A stretch of 64,000 nucleotides of DNA from Pseudomonadota bacterium (GTDB lineage Bacteria; Pseudomonadota; Gammaproteobacteria; Steroidobacterales; Steroidobacteraceae): positions 111,001 through 175,000 of the forward strand of contig JADIZR010000004.1 of assembly GCA_016704655.1 (NCBI GenBank), in the 5' to 3' direction. Of this stretch, positions 25,783 through 34,556 are shown one piece after another. Both the position numbers and the translations under genes were made by a program. The notes beneath the pieces are model-generated. The model searched no databases and was not told the origin of the DNA. It saw only the letters and a list, made by a program, of their open reading frames with translations. The number at the start of each line of letters is the position of its first letter. Position 1 is the first letter of the stretch.

Positions 25783-27110
25783 CGTCCAACCTCGCGCGCG
25801 GGCGTGCGGCCAATGGCCGCCACAGGCACCTTCGCTTCTTCGTTCCAGGTCTCGAGTTCGGCGCGGATGTGCTCGCGCATCTGCTCGCGCACCGAGTTCA
25901 CCGAGTTGAAGAACTCGGCCATCATCAGCACCCAGCAGTACATGCCGCGCTGGGTCAGGCGGATCGCGTCGGCGTCGTGACGTGTCGCGCCGATCGTCCG
26001 CATCGCAAGCAGTTCCGGCGCCAGGCGCAGCCAGAACGCCTTGCCATAGCGCCGTTCGATATAGTCGCGACGCAGTTCGCCGCCAAACAGACGCACAAGG
26101 TAGTCGTAGCGCATCTGCTCCCTGACGCCGACCGGCCGGCGCTGCGTGATGCCGCTCTGCCCGCCCTCGATGCGGCGGCAGTAATGATTCAGCGAGAACG
26201 TCGTCGAGTAGTAGGCGCCGCCCACATAGCTGAACGCACCGCTGCCGACGCCGACATAATCGTTCTGGTCGATGATGTACTCGTCGAACATGCCCTGGTT
26301 GCGCGAGAAGCACCAGGCCGACGACGCCTGGTATTCACCGAGCAGCCGCTGCAGGATCCGCTCGTACATCGGGTGGCGCAGCGCCGGATCGCTGAGCCCC
26401 ATGCTCTTTTCCATCTTGTGCCGCGCGGTGGGCGCGGTCATCAGCGGATAGAACGAGACCTGGTCGGCCCGCAACGCCTGCAGCACGTCGAGGTCGTGCT
26501 CGAGCATCGCCAGCGTCTGTCCGGGCAGGTTGAAGATCATGTCGACGTTGAGCGTCGGGAAGATGCCCTGCACAGCCGCGAGGCGGCTGCGGATCATCTC
26601 GCCGCTGCCGTACTTCTCGAGCCGGTCCATGCCGGCGAGCAGGCCGTCGTCGAAACTCTGCACGCCAACGGAAAGTCGTGTGACGCCCGCGTCGCGATAA
26701 CGCCGCAGATCGTCCGGGTCGAGGTGGTTCGGGTTCGTCTCGATCGAAACTGCGCGCACAGGCGACAGCGATCGCACGAGTTCCAGCGTTGCGATCAACT
26801 CGTCCGCATCCACCGTCGGTGTGCCGCCCCCGACGTAGACGTCGCTGAAGCGAAAGCCCTTCTCGTGATACAGGCGGATCTCGCGGCGCAGCGCCTCGAA
26901 GTAACGACCCGTCTTCGAGGGGTTGTAGCGGACGCGATGGAACGAGCAGAACGGGCACAGCACTTCGCAGAACGGCACGTGCACGTAGAGCTGGCACGGC
27001 GCCGCCGGCGCGGCTGGCATCACCTCAGCCGTCTCGTCCTCCGTGAAACGCATCGCCCGCGAATATTCGTGGCGGAGGACGGCGAGGAACGGTCGTTCGA
27101 ACCAGGGCAT
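25779..27110 (-). CDS. Coproporphyrinogen oxidase-like (HemN/HemW family) radical SAM protein within the hyp operon
   Basis: This radical S-adenosylmethionine enzyme has about 443 residues. The 4Fe-4S site is CEVLCPFC in YVHVPFCEVLCPFCSFHR, followed by the SAM-binding YVGGGTPT and VSIETNPNHL, a family layout shared by HemN, HemW and HutW/ChuW. A C-terminal HemN-type domain follows. Substrate is unknown: true HemN has extra N-terminal features not obvious here. It sits between hypF and hypE and overlaps hypE by four bases, so it is co-transcribed with hydrogenase maturation genes. ATG 27110 is preferred, ten bases after hypF; an in-frame start at 27158 would overlap hypF. I know of no standard Hyp role for such a protein. 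Confidence 0.85.
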   Translation of the reverse strand: MPWFERPFLAVLRHEYSRAMRFTEDETAEVMPAAPAAPCQLYVHVPFCEVLCPFCSFHRVRYNPSKTGRYFEALRREIRLYHEKGFRFSDVYVGGGTPTVDADELIATLELVRSLSPVRAVSIETNPNHLDPDDLRRYRDAGVTRLSVGVQSFDDGLLAGMDRLEKYGSGEMIRSRLAAVQGIFPTLNVDMIFNLPGQTLAMLEHDLDVLQALRADQVSFYPLMTAPTARHKMEKSMGLSDPALRHPMYERILQRLLGEYQASSAWCFSRNQGMFDEYIIDQNDYVGVGSGAFSYVGGAYYSTTFSLNHYCRRIEGGQSGITQRRPVGVREQMRYDYLVRLFGGELRRDYIERRYGKAFWLRLAPELLAMRTIGATRHDADAIRLTQRGMYCWVLMMAEFFNSVNSVREQMREHIRAELETWNEEAKVPVAAIGRTPAREVGR

Positions 27111-27120
27111 GCGACTAAGT

Positions 27121-29403
27121 CTAGACTTTTCGGCCGATGAAGTCGGCGACCTGCCCATAGCTCAGGCCACCGTCGTTGCACGGCAGTTGCACGGGCAGCA
27201 GGACGTCGAAGCCACGGGCCGACAACCCCGCAAGCGCGGCTTCCGTCAGGCGTCGATTCTGGAACACGCCACCCGTCAGGCCCACGATCGACGAACCGGA
27301 CAGGGCACGAAGCCGGCCAGCCACCTGCACGATGCCGTCTGCAAGTGACGCATGCACCGCACCGGCGCAGTCTGCCCTGCCGGCAGCGGAGGTCGGTGAA
27401 GCCTGCAGCAGCCAGTCGACCAGCGGCGCCCAGTCGAGTTCGAGTCGTCCCTCTGCAGTCGACCTGAGCTCTAACCGCGGAAACGCGGCGGGATCACGCG
27501 CGATGGCCTCTAGCCACATCGGCCCCTGCCCTTCAAAGCTCGTCTCACAGAGGCCGAGGATGATGGCCGAGGCGGCGTCGAAGAGTCGGCCCGCAGCACT
27601 CGATTGCGGCGAATTCACCCGCCGTTCCCAGGCAGTGCGGACGATGGGATCTGGAATGACGACGGGGCAATCACGGCCCAGGTCCCAGCAGACAGCGGCG
27701 GCGCTGCGCCACGGTGCGCGGCCGGCGCGGTCGCCACCCGGCAGGCGGAAAGGCCGCAAGTGCGCAGCACGCTGCCAATGTCCCGGCGTGCCGACAAAGG
27801 TTTCCCCGCCCCAGAGCGTGCCGTCGTCGCCGAGTCCCACTCCGTCCCAGGCGAAAACGATCGCAGGCGCGTCCATCCTGCCGTGTTCGGTGACCAGTGC
27901 GGACGCGTGCGCACGATGGTGCTGCACCAGCTGGTGCGCGAGACCGCTGGCGCGCGCCCAGCGCGTCGTCGCGTAGTCGGGGTGCGCGTCGCTCAGGACG
28001 ATTTCGGCGCGCACGTCGTAGAGCCGCTGCAGGTCCGCCGCCACCTGCGCGAACACCTGCTCGCTGCGCAGCGTGCCCATGTCACCGACGTGCGGCGAGA
28101 CGACGATGCGACTGCCCCAGGCCAGCGCCACCGTCGTCTTCAGGTGACCGCCGACGGCCAGCACAGGCCTTGGCACGGCACGCGGCAGCGTGAGTTCCAG
28201 CGGCGCAATGCCGCGCCCCAGACGGATGGGACGGGCACGACCCGCAATGACGCGCACGACGGAGTCGTCGGCGGGCCGGGTGATCAGGCGATCGTGGTGC
28301 AGGAAGGCGTCGGCAACCCCGGCGAGACGCTCCTGTGCTTCCGTCGCCGATGTCAGCACGGGTTCACCGCTGACGTTGCCGGATGTCGCGACCAGGGGCC
28401 CGCCAAAGTCATCCAGCAACAACTGGTGCAGCGGGCTGTAGGGCAGGAAGACACCGACCTCGGCGAGACCCGGTGCAATGTTTGGCGCAAGTCCTCGAGG
28501 CGAACCGGTACGCAACAGCACGATCGAACGCGCCGGATCGAGCAAGGCATCACGTGCGGCAGGTTCCGGATCGAAATCGTCGCGGACGTCATCCAGTCCG
28601 TCCGGGCCGCGCCACGGATACAACACCGCCAGTGGCTTGTCCGGGCGGTGCTTGCGCTCGCGCAATCGCGCCACGGCCGCCTCGCTGCGTGCGTCGCACA
28701 GCAGGTGATAGCCACCGATACCCTTGACGGCCAGCACGTGACCATCACGCAACACCGCCACGGCGGCGGCGAGCGCGTTGTCATCGCCCTCCCCGGGATT
28801 CTTTGCGTCCGGGGCTGCGAACTCCAGGTGCGGCCCGCAGACGGGACAGGCCACGGGCTCCGCATGAAAGCGGCGATCGAGCGGGTCTGCGTATTCCCTG
28901 TGGCACGCGTCGCACAACGGGAACGCGCGCATCGTCGTGTTGGGGCGGTCGTACGGCAGCGCCTCGATCAGCGTGTACCGCGGTCCGCATTGCGTGCAGT
29001 TGATGAAGGCGTACCGCTGGCGGCGATCACCCGGTCGTGCCAGCTCCGCGAGGCACTCAGGACAGCAGAAAAAATCCGGCGGCACCGAAATCTGCGGCTG
29101 CAGCGCTGCACTGCTGGGAGCGATGTGAAAGCCGGGTTCGGCAGGCGCATCGACGGCGGTCTGCCCGACAAGCATCGGACGTGCGAGTGGCGGCGCCCGG
29201 TCAATCACGTCACGCGCAAAGCGTTCGATCGACTCGACAGGACCGCGCAGCACGACTTCGACGTCACCGCGCAGGTTGCGCACGAAGCCGTCGAGGCCAA
29301 GTTCATGCGCGAGCCGGTACACGAACGGACGGAAACCCACGCCCTGCACGCGGCCCGACAGCAGCAGCCGTCGCGTGACTACGGCCGGTGCCGGTTGCGC
29401 CAT
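27121..29403 (-). CDS. hypF: Carbamoyltransferase HypF
   Basis: HypF makes the carbamoyl group delivered to HypE for the cyanide ligands of [NiFe] hydrogenase. The 760-residue protein shows all domains in order. The acylphosphatase domain contains SGRVQGVGFRPFVYRLA. Two zinc fingers follow (CPECLAEL with CTQCGPRYT; CDACHREY with CPVCGP). Then comes a YrdC-like domain (KGIGGYHLLCDA) and the C-terminal Kae1/carbamoyltransferase domain with QHHRAHASALVTEHG and GLTGGVFQNRRL. It is of normal length and intact. It starts 30 bases after the hypD stop. Confidence 0.97.
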   Translation of the reverse strand: MAQPAPAVVTRRLLLSGRVQGVGFRPFVYRLAHELGLDGFVRNLRGDVEVVLRGPVESIERFARDVIDRAPPLARPMLVGQTAVDAPAEPGFHIAPSSAALQPQISVPPDFFCCPECLAELARPGDRRQRYAFINCTQCGPRYTLIEALPYDRPNTTMRAFPLCDACHREYADPLDRRFHAEPVACPVCGPHLEFAAPDAKNPGEGDDNALAAAVAVLRDGHVLAVKGIGGYHLLCDARSEAAVARLRERKHRPDKPLAVLYPWRGPDGLDDVRDDFDPEPAARDALLDPARSIVLLRTGSPRGLAPNIAPGLAEVGVFLPYSPLHQLLLDDFGGPLVATSGNVSGEPVLTSATEAQERLAGVADAFLHHDRLITRPADDSVVRVIAGRARPIRLGRGIAPLELTLPRAVPRPVLAVGGHLKTTVALAWGSRIVVSPHVGDMGTLRSEQVFAQVAADLQRLYDVRAEIVLSDAHPDYATTRWARASGLAHQLVQHHRAHASALVTEHGRMDAPAIVFAWDGVGLGDDGTLWGGETFVGTPGHWQRAAHLRPFRLPGGDRAGRAPWRSAAAVCWDLGRDCPVVIPDPIVRTAWERRVNSPQSSAAGRLFDAASAIILGLCETSFEGQGPMWLEAIARDPAAFPRLELRSTAEGRLELDWAPLVDWLLQASPTSAAGRADCAGAVHASLADGIVQVAGRLRALSGSSIVGLTGGVFQNRRLTEAALAGLSARGFDVLLPVQLPCNDGGLSYGQVADFIGRKV

Positions 29404-29433
29404 CCTGCCGTGCTGCCGTGCTGCCGTGCGTCG

Positions 29434-30552
29434 TCAGGCGTCTTGAGCCTTGCGGCCCTGCCAGACGTTCTCGCGGACGCCGTCGGCCCACCAGATGCGG
29501 CACGCGCCTTCGTCGGACACCATGCACGGCCCGATCGGATGTCGCGGCGTGCACGCAGCGCCATACAACCGGCACTCGTTCGGATAAATGCGACCAAGCA
29601 CGACCCTGGCGCAGTCACAACCCGGCGGCATTTCACCGGCGCGCTTGCGCGACATCTCCGTGTACGAAGGCAGCTGCACGCGCGAATCGTTCACCGCGTA
29701 CTGCGGTTTGAGCACGTAGCCCGACGCCGGGATCGGACCGATGCCGCGCCAGTTGCCGTCGTTGATGTCCATCGTCTGGTCGATGTAACGCTTCGCGGTG
29801 GCGTTGCCGCCCGGCCGCACCACCTGTGGATAGCAGTTGTCGAGGAAGCACTTGCCCTCGAGCTTCTGCCGCAGCACCGAATACAACGCGGCGAGCAGCG
29901 ACTCCGGCGCAAAGCCCGCGACTGCGGTCGGAATGCCGTGCTGCTGCGGGACGAACTCCCATTCCTCGGGCCCCATCACCGTCGCGACGTGACCGGGTGC
30001 GATCAGCGCCTCGAAACCCGGCTGCCCGGAACCGAGCAGCATCTCGACGGCGGGCCAGGTGCGGCGTCCAGACATCAGGAACAGCAGGTTCGCGGGCGCA
30101 CCCTGCGCCAGCAGTGCCGCTGCCGGAGCAGTCGTCGTTTCGAATCCTGCGGCCAGGAACACCACCTTGCGCGTCGGATTCTCGCGCGCAATCTTCGCGG
30201 CCTCGAGCGGGCTCGCGATCGGGCGCACGTCGGCGCCGGCCGCCTTGGCCTGCTCGAGCGATCGTGGCTCGCTCTTTGGCGCGTTGACCGGGACGCGCAG
30301 CATGTCGCCGTACGCCACCAGGATCACGCCCTCGTGCAGGGCAAGCTGGATCGCCTCGTAGATGTCCTCTTCAGGGCAGATGCAGACCGGGCAACCCGGT
30401 CCGGGTACGAGTTCGATGTTCGACGGGATCGCCTTGCGCAGGCCCGCGGTCGTGATCGACCGCTCGTGACCACCACAGACGTTCATGACCTTGATGGTCG
30501 GCGGCAACGGCAGCGCGCGGATGCGCTCGAGCCATTCGGCGGCAGTGGACAT
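29434..30552 (-). CDS. hypD: Hydrogenase maturation protein HypD
   Basis: HypD is the scaffold, with a 4Fe-4S cluster, on which Fe(CN)2CO is assembled together with HypC. The 372-residue protein has the conserved MNVCGGHERSI motif, GPGCPVCICPEEDIYEAI, FLAAGFETTTAPAAALL and the C-terminal PPGCDCARVVLGRI and CRLYG cysteines. ATG 30552 directly follows an eight-G purine-rich ribosome site; the longer in-frame start at 30648 lies within hypB. The homopolymer could affect base calling but the frame is intact. Confidence 0.97.
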   Translation of the reverse strand: MSTAAEWLERIRALPLPPTIKVMNVCGGHERSITTAGLRKAIPSNIELVPGPGCPVCICPEEDIYEAIQLALHEGVILVAYGDMLRVPVNAPKSEPRSLEQAKAAGADVRPIASPLEAAKIARENPTRKVVFLAAGFETTTAPAAALLAQGAPANLLFLMSGRRTWPAVEMLLGSGQPGFEALIAPGHVATVMGPEEWEFVPQQHGIPTAVAGFAPESLLAALYSVLRQKLEGKCFLDNCYPQVVRPGGNATAKRYIDQTMDINDGNWRGIGPIPASGYVLKPQYAVNDSRVQLPSYTEMSRKRAGEMPPGCDCARVVLGRIYPNECRLYGAACTPRHPIGPCMVSDEGACRIWWADGVRENVWQGRKAQDA

Positions 30553-30571
30553 CTTCCCCCCCCCTTGCGGC

Positions 30572-31324
30572 TCAGGCCGCGGCTGCACGGCGCGCGGCAA
30601 CCCCACTGCGCAGCCAGCCGAGCCAGGCTTCGAAGCCCGGCCCGCCACGTCGCGTGAGTTCGATGATGTCGCCCCGGAAACCCACCTGGCGCAGCGAGTC
30701 GCGCGCGCGCTCGACGCTGAACTCTTCGATGTGGGGCAGCAGGTCGACCTTGGTGATCAACGCGAGGTCCGCACCGCGGAACATCACTGGATACTTGGCC
30801 GGCTTGTCGTCGCCTTCGGGCACCGACAGCAGCGTGAGGTTGCGGTGCACGCCGAGGTCGAAGCTCGCGGGGCACACCAGGTTGCCGACGTTCTCGACGA
30901 ACAGCACGTCGAGGCCGTCGAGCGGCAGGTCCTGCAGCGCATCGTGCACCATCTGCGCGTCGAGGTGGCACGCGTTGCCCGTCGTGATCTGGACGGCGGG
31001 GACGCCGCACGCACGGATTCGTGCCGCGTCGTTCTCCGTCGCCAGGTCGCCTTCGATCACGGCGATCCGGAGCTCGCCCTGCAGCGCCCTGATGGTCGCC
31101 TCGAGCAGCGAGGTCTTGCCGGAGCCGGGTGAAGACATCAGGTTGACCGCGAGTACGCCGTGGCGATCGAAGTGGGTGCGGTTGTGCGCCGCGACCCTGT
31201 CGTTCTCGTCGAGGATCGCAGTGATGACCTCGATCGATTCGATGTGGCCCTTGGTCGCCGGCTGCGCCGCGAAGGGCGCGCGGGCGGCCGCAGGACCGAG
31301 TGAACATCCGCAATCCCGGCACAT
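30572..31324 (-). CDS. hypB: Hydrogenase nickel incorporation GTPase HypB
   Basis: HypB is the GTPase that delivers nickel to the hydrogenase large subunit together with HypA. The 250-residue protein starts with a high-affinity metal motif, MCRDCGCSLG (CxxCGC). It has the P-loop SSPGSGKTS, the switch/metal motif GNACHLDAQMV, and VENVGNLVCPASFD. The His-rich nickel-storage tract seen in some HypB proteins is absent. A 33-base gap separates it from hypA, which is upstream in transcription. Confidence 0.96.
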   Translation of the reverse strand: MCRDCGCSLGPAAARAPFAAQPATKGHIESIEVITAILDENDRVAAHNRTHFDRHGVLAVNLMSSPGSGKTSLLEATIRALQGELRIAVIEGDLATENDAARIRACGVPAVQITTGNACHLDAQMVHDALQDLPLDGLDVLFVENVGNLVCPASFDLGVHRNLTLLSVPEGDDKPAKYPVMFRGADLALITKVDLLPHIEEFSVERARDSLRQVGFRGDIIELTRRGGPGFEAWLGWLRSGVAARRAAAA

Positions 31325-31357
31325 CAGCGTGACCTCGTCTTCATGCTTTGACCTTCT

Positions 31358-31720
31358 TCAATGGACGGGTTCGTCGGCCGTCTCGATCTCGACCCGCTGC
31401 AGCAGCATTTCTTCGCCGGCGATCACGTCCACGTGCCAGTCGTTGCAGCTGCCGCAGAGCAGGCGGTTCGACGCAGCCTCGGTCTCGGCCTTGCAGGTGC
31501 GGCAACGCACGCGCACGGGTACGGTCACGACCACCAGCTTTGCCTCCTCCGCCACGGTGCCGGCAGCCGCGAGCGGATAGGCATGTTCAAGCAGCTTGGC
31601 CTCGATGCCCGACAACGGCCCGACCGACACGGTGATCGACAGGATCCGGCGCGCAGCATTGTCGCGCGCCACGCGTTCGACCTGTTCGATCAGTGCCTGG
31701 CAGACCGCGAGCTCATGCAT
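31358..31720 (-). CDS. hypA: Hydrogenase nickel incorporation protein HypA
   Basis: HypA is the nickel metallochaperone that partners HypB. The 120-residue protein begins MHELAVCQAL, with the nickel-ligand His2, and has a zinc finger with CRTC near residue 73 and CGSC near residue 89. ATG 31720 was chosen because the MHEL start is invariant; a longer open frame to 31822 is not needed. It overlaps the hypC stop by eight bases. Confidence 0.95.
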   Translation of the reverse strand: MHELAVCQALIEQVERVARDNAARRILSITVSVGPLSGIEAKLLEHAYPLAAAGTVAEEAKLVVVTVPVRVRCRTCKAETEAASNRLLCGSCNDWHVDVIAGEEMLLQRVEIETADEPVH

Positions 31721-31937
31721 GCTCGAGTATCTCGTCGAACAGGTCCCAGGTGGACCGGGCCTCCTCTTCGCTGATCTTCTGGATGGCATAGCCGACGTGG
31801 ATGAGCACGTGGTCCCCGACATCGATGGGCTCGCCCTGGAGCATGAACAGGCTGACTTCGCGCTGGATGCCCTTGGCTTCGCAGGTGGCGTTGAAGCCGT
31901 CGATGCCCGTGATCTTCATTGGAACGGCAAGGCACAT
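31713..31937 (-). CDS. hypC: Hydrogenase maturation chaperone HypC
   Basis: This small (74 residues) chaperone shuttles the Fe(CN)2CO group from HypD to the hydrogenase large-subunit precursor. The invariant N terminus MCLAVPMKI with the essential Cys2 and the strand GDHVLIHVGYAIQKI are diagnostic. It is the first gene of the operon hypC-A-B-D-F-radical SAM-E. The 306 bases upstream (31938-32243) hold no gene. A sequence of CCTATTTTTATAGG-like symmetry at about 32001-32013 may belong to the promoter, but this is weak. Confidence 0.95.
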   Translation of the reverse strand: MCLAVPMKITGIDGFNATCEAKGIQREVSLFMLQGEPIDVGDHVLIHVGYAIQKISEEEARSTWDLFDEILEHA

Positions 31938-32243
31938 GTCGTGTCACCCCGTGCTGCAGACCCCGCAGCGAGTACGAGAGGCTCGCAAACGCCGCACGCC
32001 TATAAAAATAGGTATTTGCACTGACTGCGGCTTCGCCGCATCAGAACGGCCGCCGAGCGGTGCGTCAGGCGGAGCATAGACCACCCTGCCGGGACGGTCG
32101 ATTCCTGCCGCCGCCGGAGCGGAGCGCTGTGTGGATCGCACGGCTGCGCCCCCCGATCTGGGAAATCCGCGATCGCATTTCGCCCGCCTTGTGACATCCT
32201 GCGCCAGCCCCGCACCGGGGTCACAGCATGAGTGTGGGTAGCG

Positions 32244-32585
32244 ATGACGAACCGGACAGCATTGTTGGGAATGGTTGTGTTGGCCTTGCTGGCAGCGTGC
32301 TCGAAGCAGGCGCCCCCGCCGGCAGCGGCAGACGACGACGGCAAAGAGTCCGCGCCTGCCGCCGCTGTACCGCCGCAGCCGGCTCCAACCTACGACAGCG
32401 CCAAGGTGGCCGAGATGGCGACTGGCATGCTGGTCATGATCGACGACGCGCCGCAATGCCAGGCGTTCCGCGACCAGCTGCAGGCCCTCGCCAACGCGCC
32501 TGCGGGTGCCCCGCCGTCGGTCGCGCCGAGCGCGATCGTCGCGCAGGCGAACGCGGCGGGTTGCGCGAAAAAGTACGGGAAGTGA
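32244..32585 (+). CDS. Small predicted lipoprotein
   Basis: This 113-residue protein has a lipoprotein signal peptide (LLGMVVLALLAAC, Cys near residue 18) and a Pro/Ala-rich linker. A helical C-terminal half contains two cysteines (DDAPQCQAF and AAGCAKKYGK) that could form a disulfide. No family was recognised. ATG 32244 follows a GGGTAG ribosome site; an in-frame GTG at 32232 is an alternative. It diverges from the hyp operon. Confidence 0.6.
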   Translation: MTNRTALLGMVVLALLAACSKQAPPPAAADDDGKESAPAAAVPPQPAPTYDSAKVAEMATGMLVMIDDAPQCQAFRDQLQALANAPAGAPPSVAPSAIVAQANAAGCAKKYGK

Positions 32586-32665
32586 AGAAGTTCGGGAAGT
32601 AAGGAACGGTTCGCTGCGGGCCTCGCCGGTCCGGGTGAGGCCGGGCCGGGCCGGGCGCCGGCCGG

Positions 32666-32700
32666 GTGAGCGCTCAGCGCGGGCTGCGGGGCCCGCTCAC
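32666..32700. terminator. Possible hairpin between converging genes
   Basis: GTGAGCG and CGCTCAC form a seven-pair stem with a long GC-rich loop, between the convergent lipoprotein and zinc-ribbon genes. There is no T tract. The preceding 40 bases hold a CCGGG repeat. Confidence 0.3.
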
Positions 32701-32701
32701 A

Positions 32702-33061
32702 TCAACGCCCGCCGGGCGTGGCGACGTCCACCGAGAGGGTGAACGTCCGGGCTTCCGTACTGCGGAGGGCGCCAACGCCCACGACCTGCCGCGAGATCTC
32801 CTCGCCGCGTTCGTTGCGGATCGAGAGCACCACCGAGTACTCCCAGTCGCCGCCACGCTCCGAATGCCGGAGCGTGCCTTCGACGTTCAGCGCGGAAAAC
32901 TTCGGTGTGGCATCGGACGCGGCTTTGGACGCCGCGCCGAACTGCAGGTGATGGCGGCACTGCGGGCAGATCAGTGCGCTTTCCAGGATCGTCGCCTTGC
33001 AGTGCGGACAAGAGCGCGTCTTGCCCACGCTGCCTGGCAATCCTGTGCGTCCCGTGATCAT
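32702..33061 (-). CDS. Zinc-ribbon protein, function unknown
   Basis: This 119-residue protein has an N-terminal zinc ribbon with CPHC near residue 19 and CPQC near residue 33 (SCPHCKATILES, ICPQCRHHL). A C-terminal beta-rich segment follows (WEYSVVLSIRNERGEEI, RTFTLSVDVATP). It is not recognised beyond the ribbon. It lies 22 bases after the bactofilin gene and is probably co-transcribed, so it may act in the same cell-envelope process. Confidence 0.65.
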   Translation of the reverse strand: MITGRTGLPGSVGKTRSCPHCKATILESALICPQCRHHLQFGAASKAASDATPKFSALNVEGTLRHSERGGDWEYSVVLSIRNERGEEISRQVVGVGALRSTEARTFTLSVDVATPGGR

Positions 33062-33083
33062 CCGCTGGCCGCGCGCAGCGCGG

Positions 33084-33587
33084 CTACTTCGCCGATTCCG
33101 GCCAGCCGAAGTCGGCGTTGCCGCGCATGCGCGAGCCCGCCGCAACTGTCAGCACGGCCGCCTTCACGTCGCCATTGATGACGCCCGTTTCGAGCAGCTC
33201 GACGCGCGAACTGGCCTGGATGTTGCCGTGCACCTCGCCGCTCACCATGACGGTGGCCGCGGCGATCTGGCCGGTGACGTGCGCACCCTGCTCGATCGTC
33301 ACGTTGCCCTGCACGTTGACGTCGCCCTTGAATCGTCCAGCGATGCGGACGTGGCCAGCGCCTTCGATCTTGCCTTCGATGGTGACGTCGGCCGCGATCA
33401 GCGACTCTTTCGCGCTGCCCACCGCAGCCGGCGCCGCGCGCTCGGCGCGCCGCGAGGGTTCACCCGCGGCAGATGAAGTGGGGGCCGGAGTCGCCACGGC
33501 ACGCATGGCCGGTTCGGCGGCCAGCGCGGCTGCCCCATCGGCACCGGGCATCGACGGATCTTTAGTCGGGTCTTTCCAGAGCGCCAT
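33084..33587 (-). CDS. Bactofilin (polymer-forming cytoskeletal protein)
   Basis: This 167-residue protein has a disordered N-terminal tail rich in Ala/Pro and a central beta-helix core. The core carries the bactofilin pattern of short hydrophobic strands with glycine turns (VTIEGKIEGAGHVRIAGRF, VTIEQGAHVTGQI, VMVSGEVHGNIQ). Bactofilins self-polymerise at the inner face of the membrane and locate morphogenesis or secretion proteins. The start at 33587 has an AGGATAGG site. The tRNA-Thr gene lies immediately upstream in the same direction. Confidence 0.88.
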   Translation of the reverse strand: MALWKDPTKDPSMPGADGAAALAAEPAMRAVATPAPTSSAAGEPSRRAERAAPAAVGSAKESLIAADVTIEGKIEGAGHVRIAGRFKGDVNVQGNVTIEQGAHVTGQIAAATVMVSGEVHGNIQASSRVELLETGVINGDVKAAVLTVAAGSRMRGNADFGWPESAK

Positions 33588-33615
33588 GGCCTATCCTCGT
33601 GTGTGTCTACTCGAT

Positions 33616-33691
33616 GTGGTGCCGGCTGAGGGATTCGAACCCCCGACCCCCTGATTACAAATCAGGTGCACTACCAGCTGTGCTAAGCCGG
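33616..33691 (-). tRNA. tRNA-Thr (anticodon TGT)
   Basis: Read on the minus strand, this 76-base gene has acceptor arms GCCGGCT / AGCCGGC, a T loop with GGTTCGAATCC and an encoded CCA. The anticodon stem CCTGA / TCAGG holds loop TTTGTAA, giving anticodon TGT. Confidence 0.95.
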
Positions 33692-33722
33692 CCCGGTCCG
33701 CAAAGGGGAACGGGATTCTACC

Positions 33723-34457
33723 TTAACCGGCGCCGCCTGCTTCGGCAGGCGCATCTGCCGGGTTTGCGGGTGACGTCACGTCGCCCACCGGGCTGACGAC
33801 CGGGCAAGCCCTCATGTCGTAAGGCAGGCCGCCCTCCGGCTGCGGGCCCAGCGACTCGAGCGACGGCAGGCCGCCATTCGCCTGCCGGTCGATGTCGAGC
33901 CAGAGCACTTCCAGCCGCCGCACGCGATCGCTGGTTTCCGCAGTGAAGCCAGCTTTCTGCACCCTTGCGGCGACCTCCGCCGCACGACGCGGGTCGGCAA
34001 ATACCCCAACGGAAACCGTATTCTCCGGGTCGCCCTCCGCCAGGACGTAGGCGTCGTCCAGGCCGGCTGCCCGCAGCGTGGCCAGCGCGTTGGTCGCATC
34101 GGCGGGAGTGGCCAGGTTCGGCACGCGCACCCAGTAGCCGACCCGTACTTCGTCCTGCGACACGCGTCGGCGACTCGTGAACCCGAGCCGCTCGAGCTGC
34201 GCGTTGGCCGCTGCCGCGTGCGCTGGATCGACGAAGGGACCCACGCTGACGCAGTCGGCGCGCACGCCGGCGCTGGACGATTCAGCGGCGGGAGTGGTCG
34301 TCGCATTCGGCGCTTCGGCGCGCAGGCGAATGGGCTGCAGTTCGCGCCCGCCGGGCGCCGGCACTCCGACCGTCGCGGGCGTCACGGGCACGACCCAGCG
34401 GGTCCAGGCCAGGAACAGCAGGTTCGCGAGCAGCAGGAGCAGGAACAGGACGCGCAC
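33723..34457 (-). CDS. SPOR-domain membrane protein
   Basis: This 244-residue protein has a single N-terminal transmembrane helix (VLFLLLLLANLLFLAWTRW). A periplasmic part carries two SPOR-like beta-alpha repeats: CVSVGPFVDPAHAAAANAQL and VSVGVFADPRRAAEVAARVQ. SPOR domains bind peptidoglycan stripped of stem peptides, often at the division site. A GTG at 34457 just before the helix is preferred; a TTG at 34478 is an alternative. It lies in the birA-coaX-SPOR-tRNA order, interrupted here by two cytochrome genes. Confidence 0.75.
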   Translation of the reverse strand: MRVLFLLLLLANLLFLAWTRWVVPVTPATVGVPAPGGRELQPIRLRAEAPNATTTPAAESSSAGVRADCVSVGPFVDPAHAAAANAQLERLGFTSRRRVSQDEVRVGYWVRVPNLATPADATNALATLRAAGLDDAYVLAEGDPENTVSVGVFADPRRAAEVAARVQKAGFTAETSDRVRRLEVLWLDIDRQANGGLPSLESLGPQPEGGLPYDMRACPVVSPVGDVTSPANPADAPAEAGGAG

Positions 34458-34556
34458 AGGACCGCCGGGTGGGTTCAATTGCGGCGGATGTTAGCAAATC
34501 AAAAACAGAAGGCCCGGCCGCACGGCGACCGGGCCCTGGTTAGTGTGCCGTGCGCG

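Noticed and set aside
27604..30657. Very long plus-strand open frame (about 1000 codons) opposite hypF/hypD
   Set aside because: It is a shadow of high-GC genes on the other strand. It lacks domains, and its product is Arg/Ala/His-rich as expected of antisense frames.
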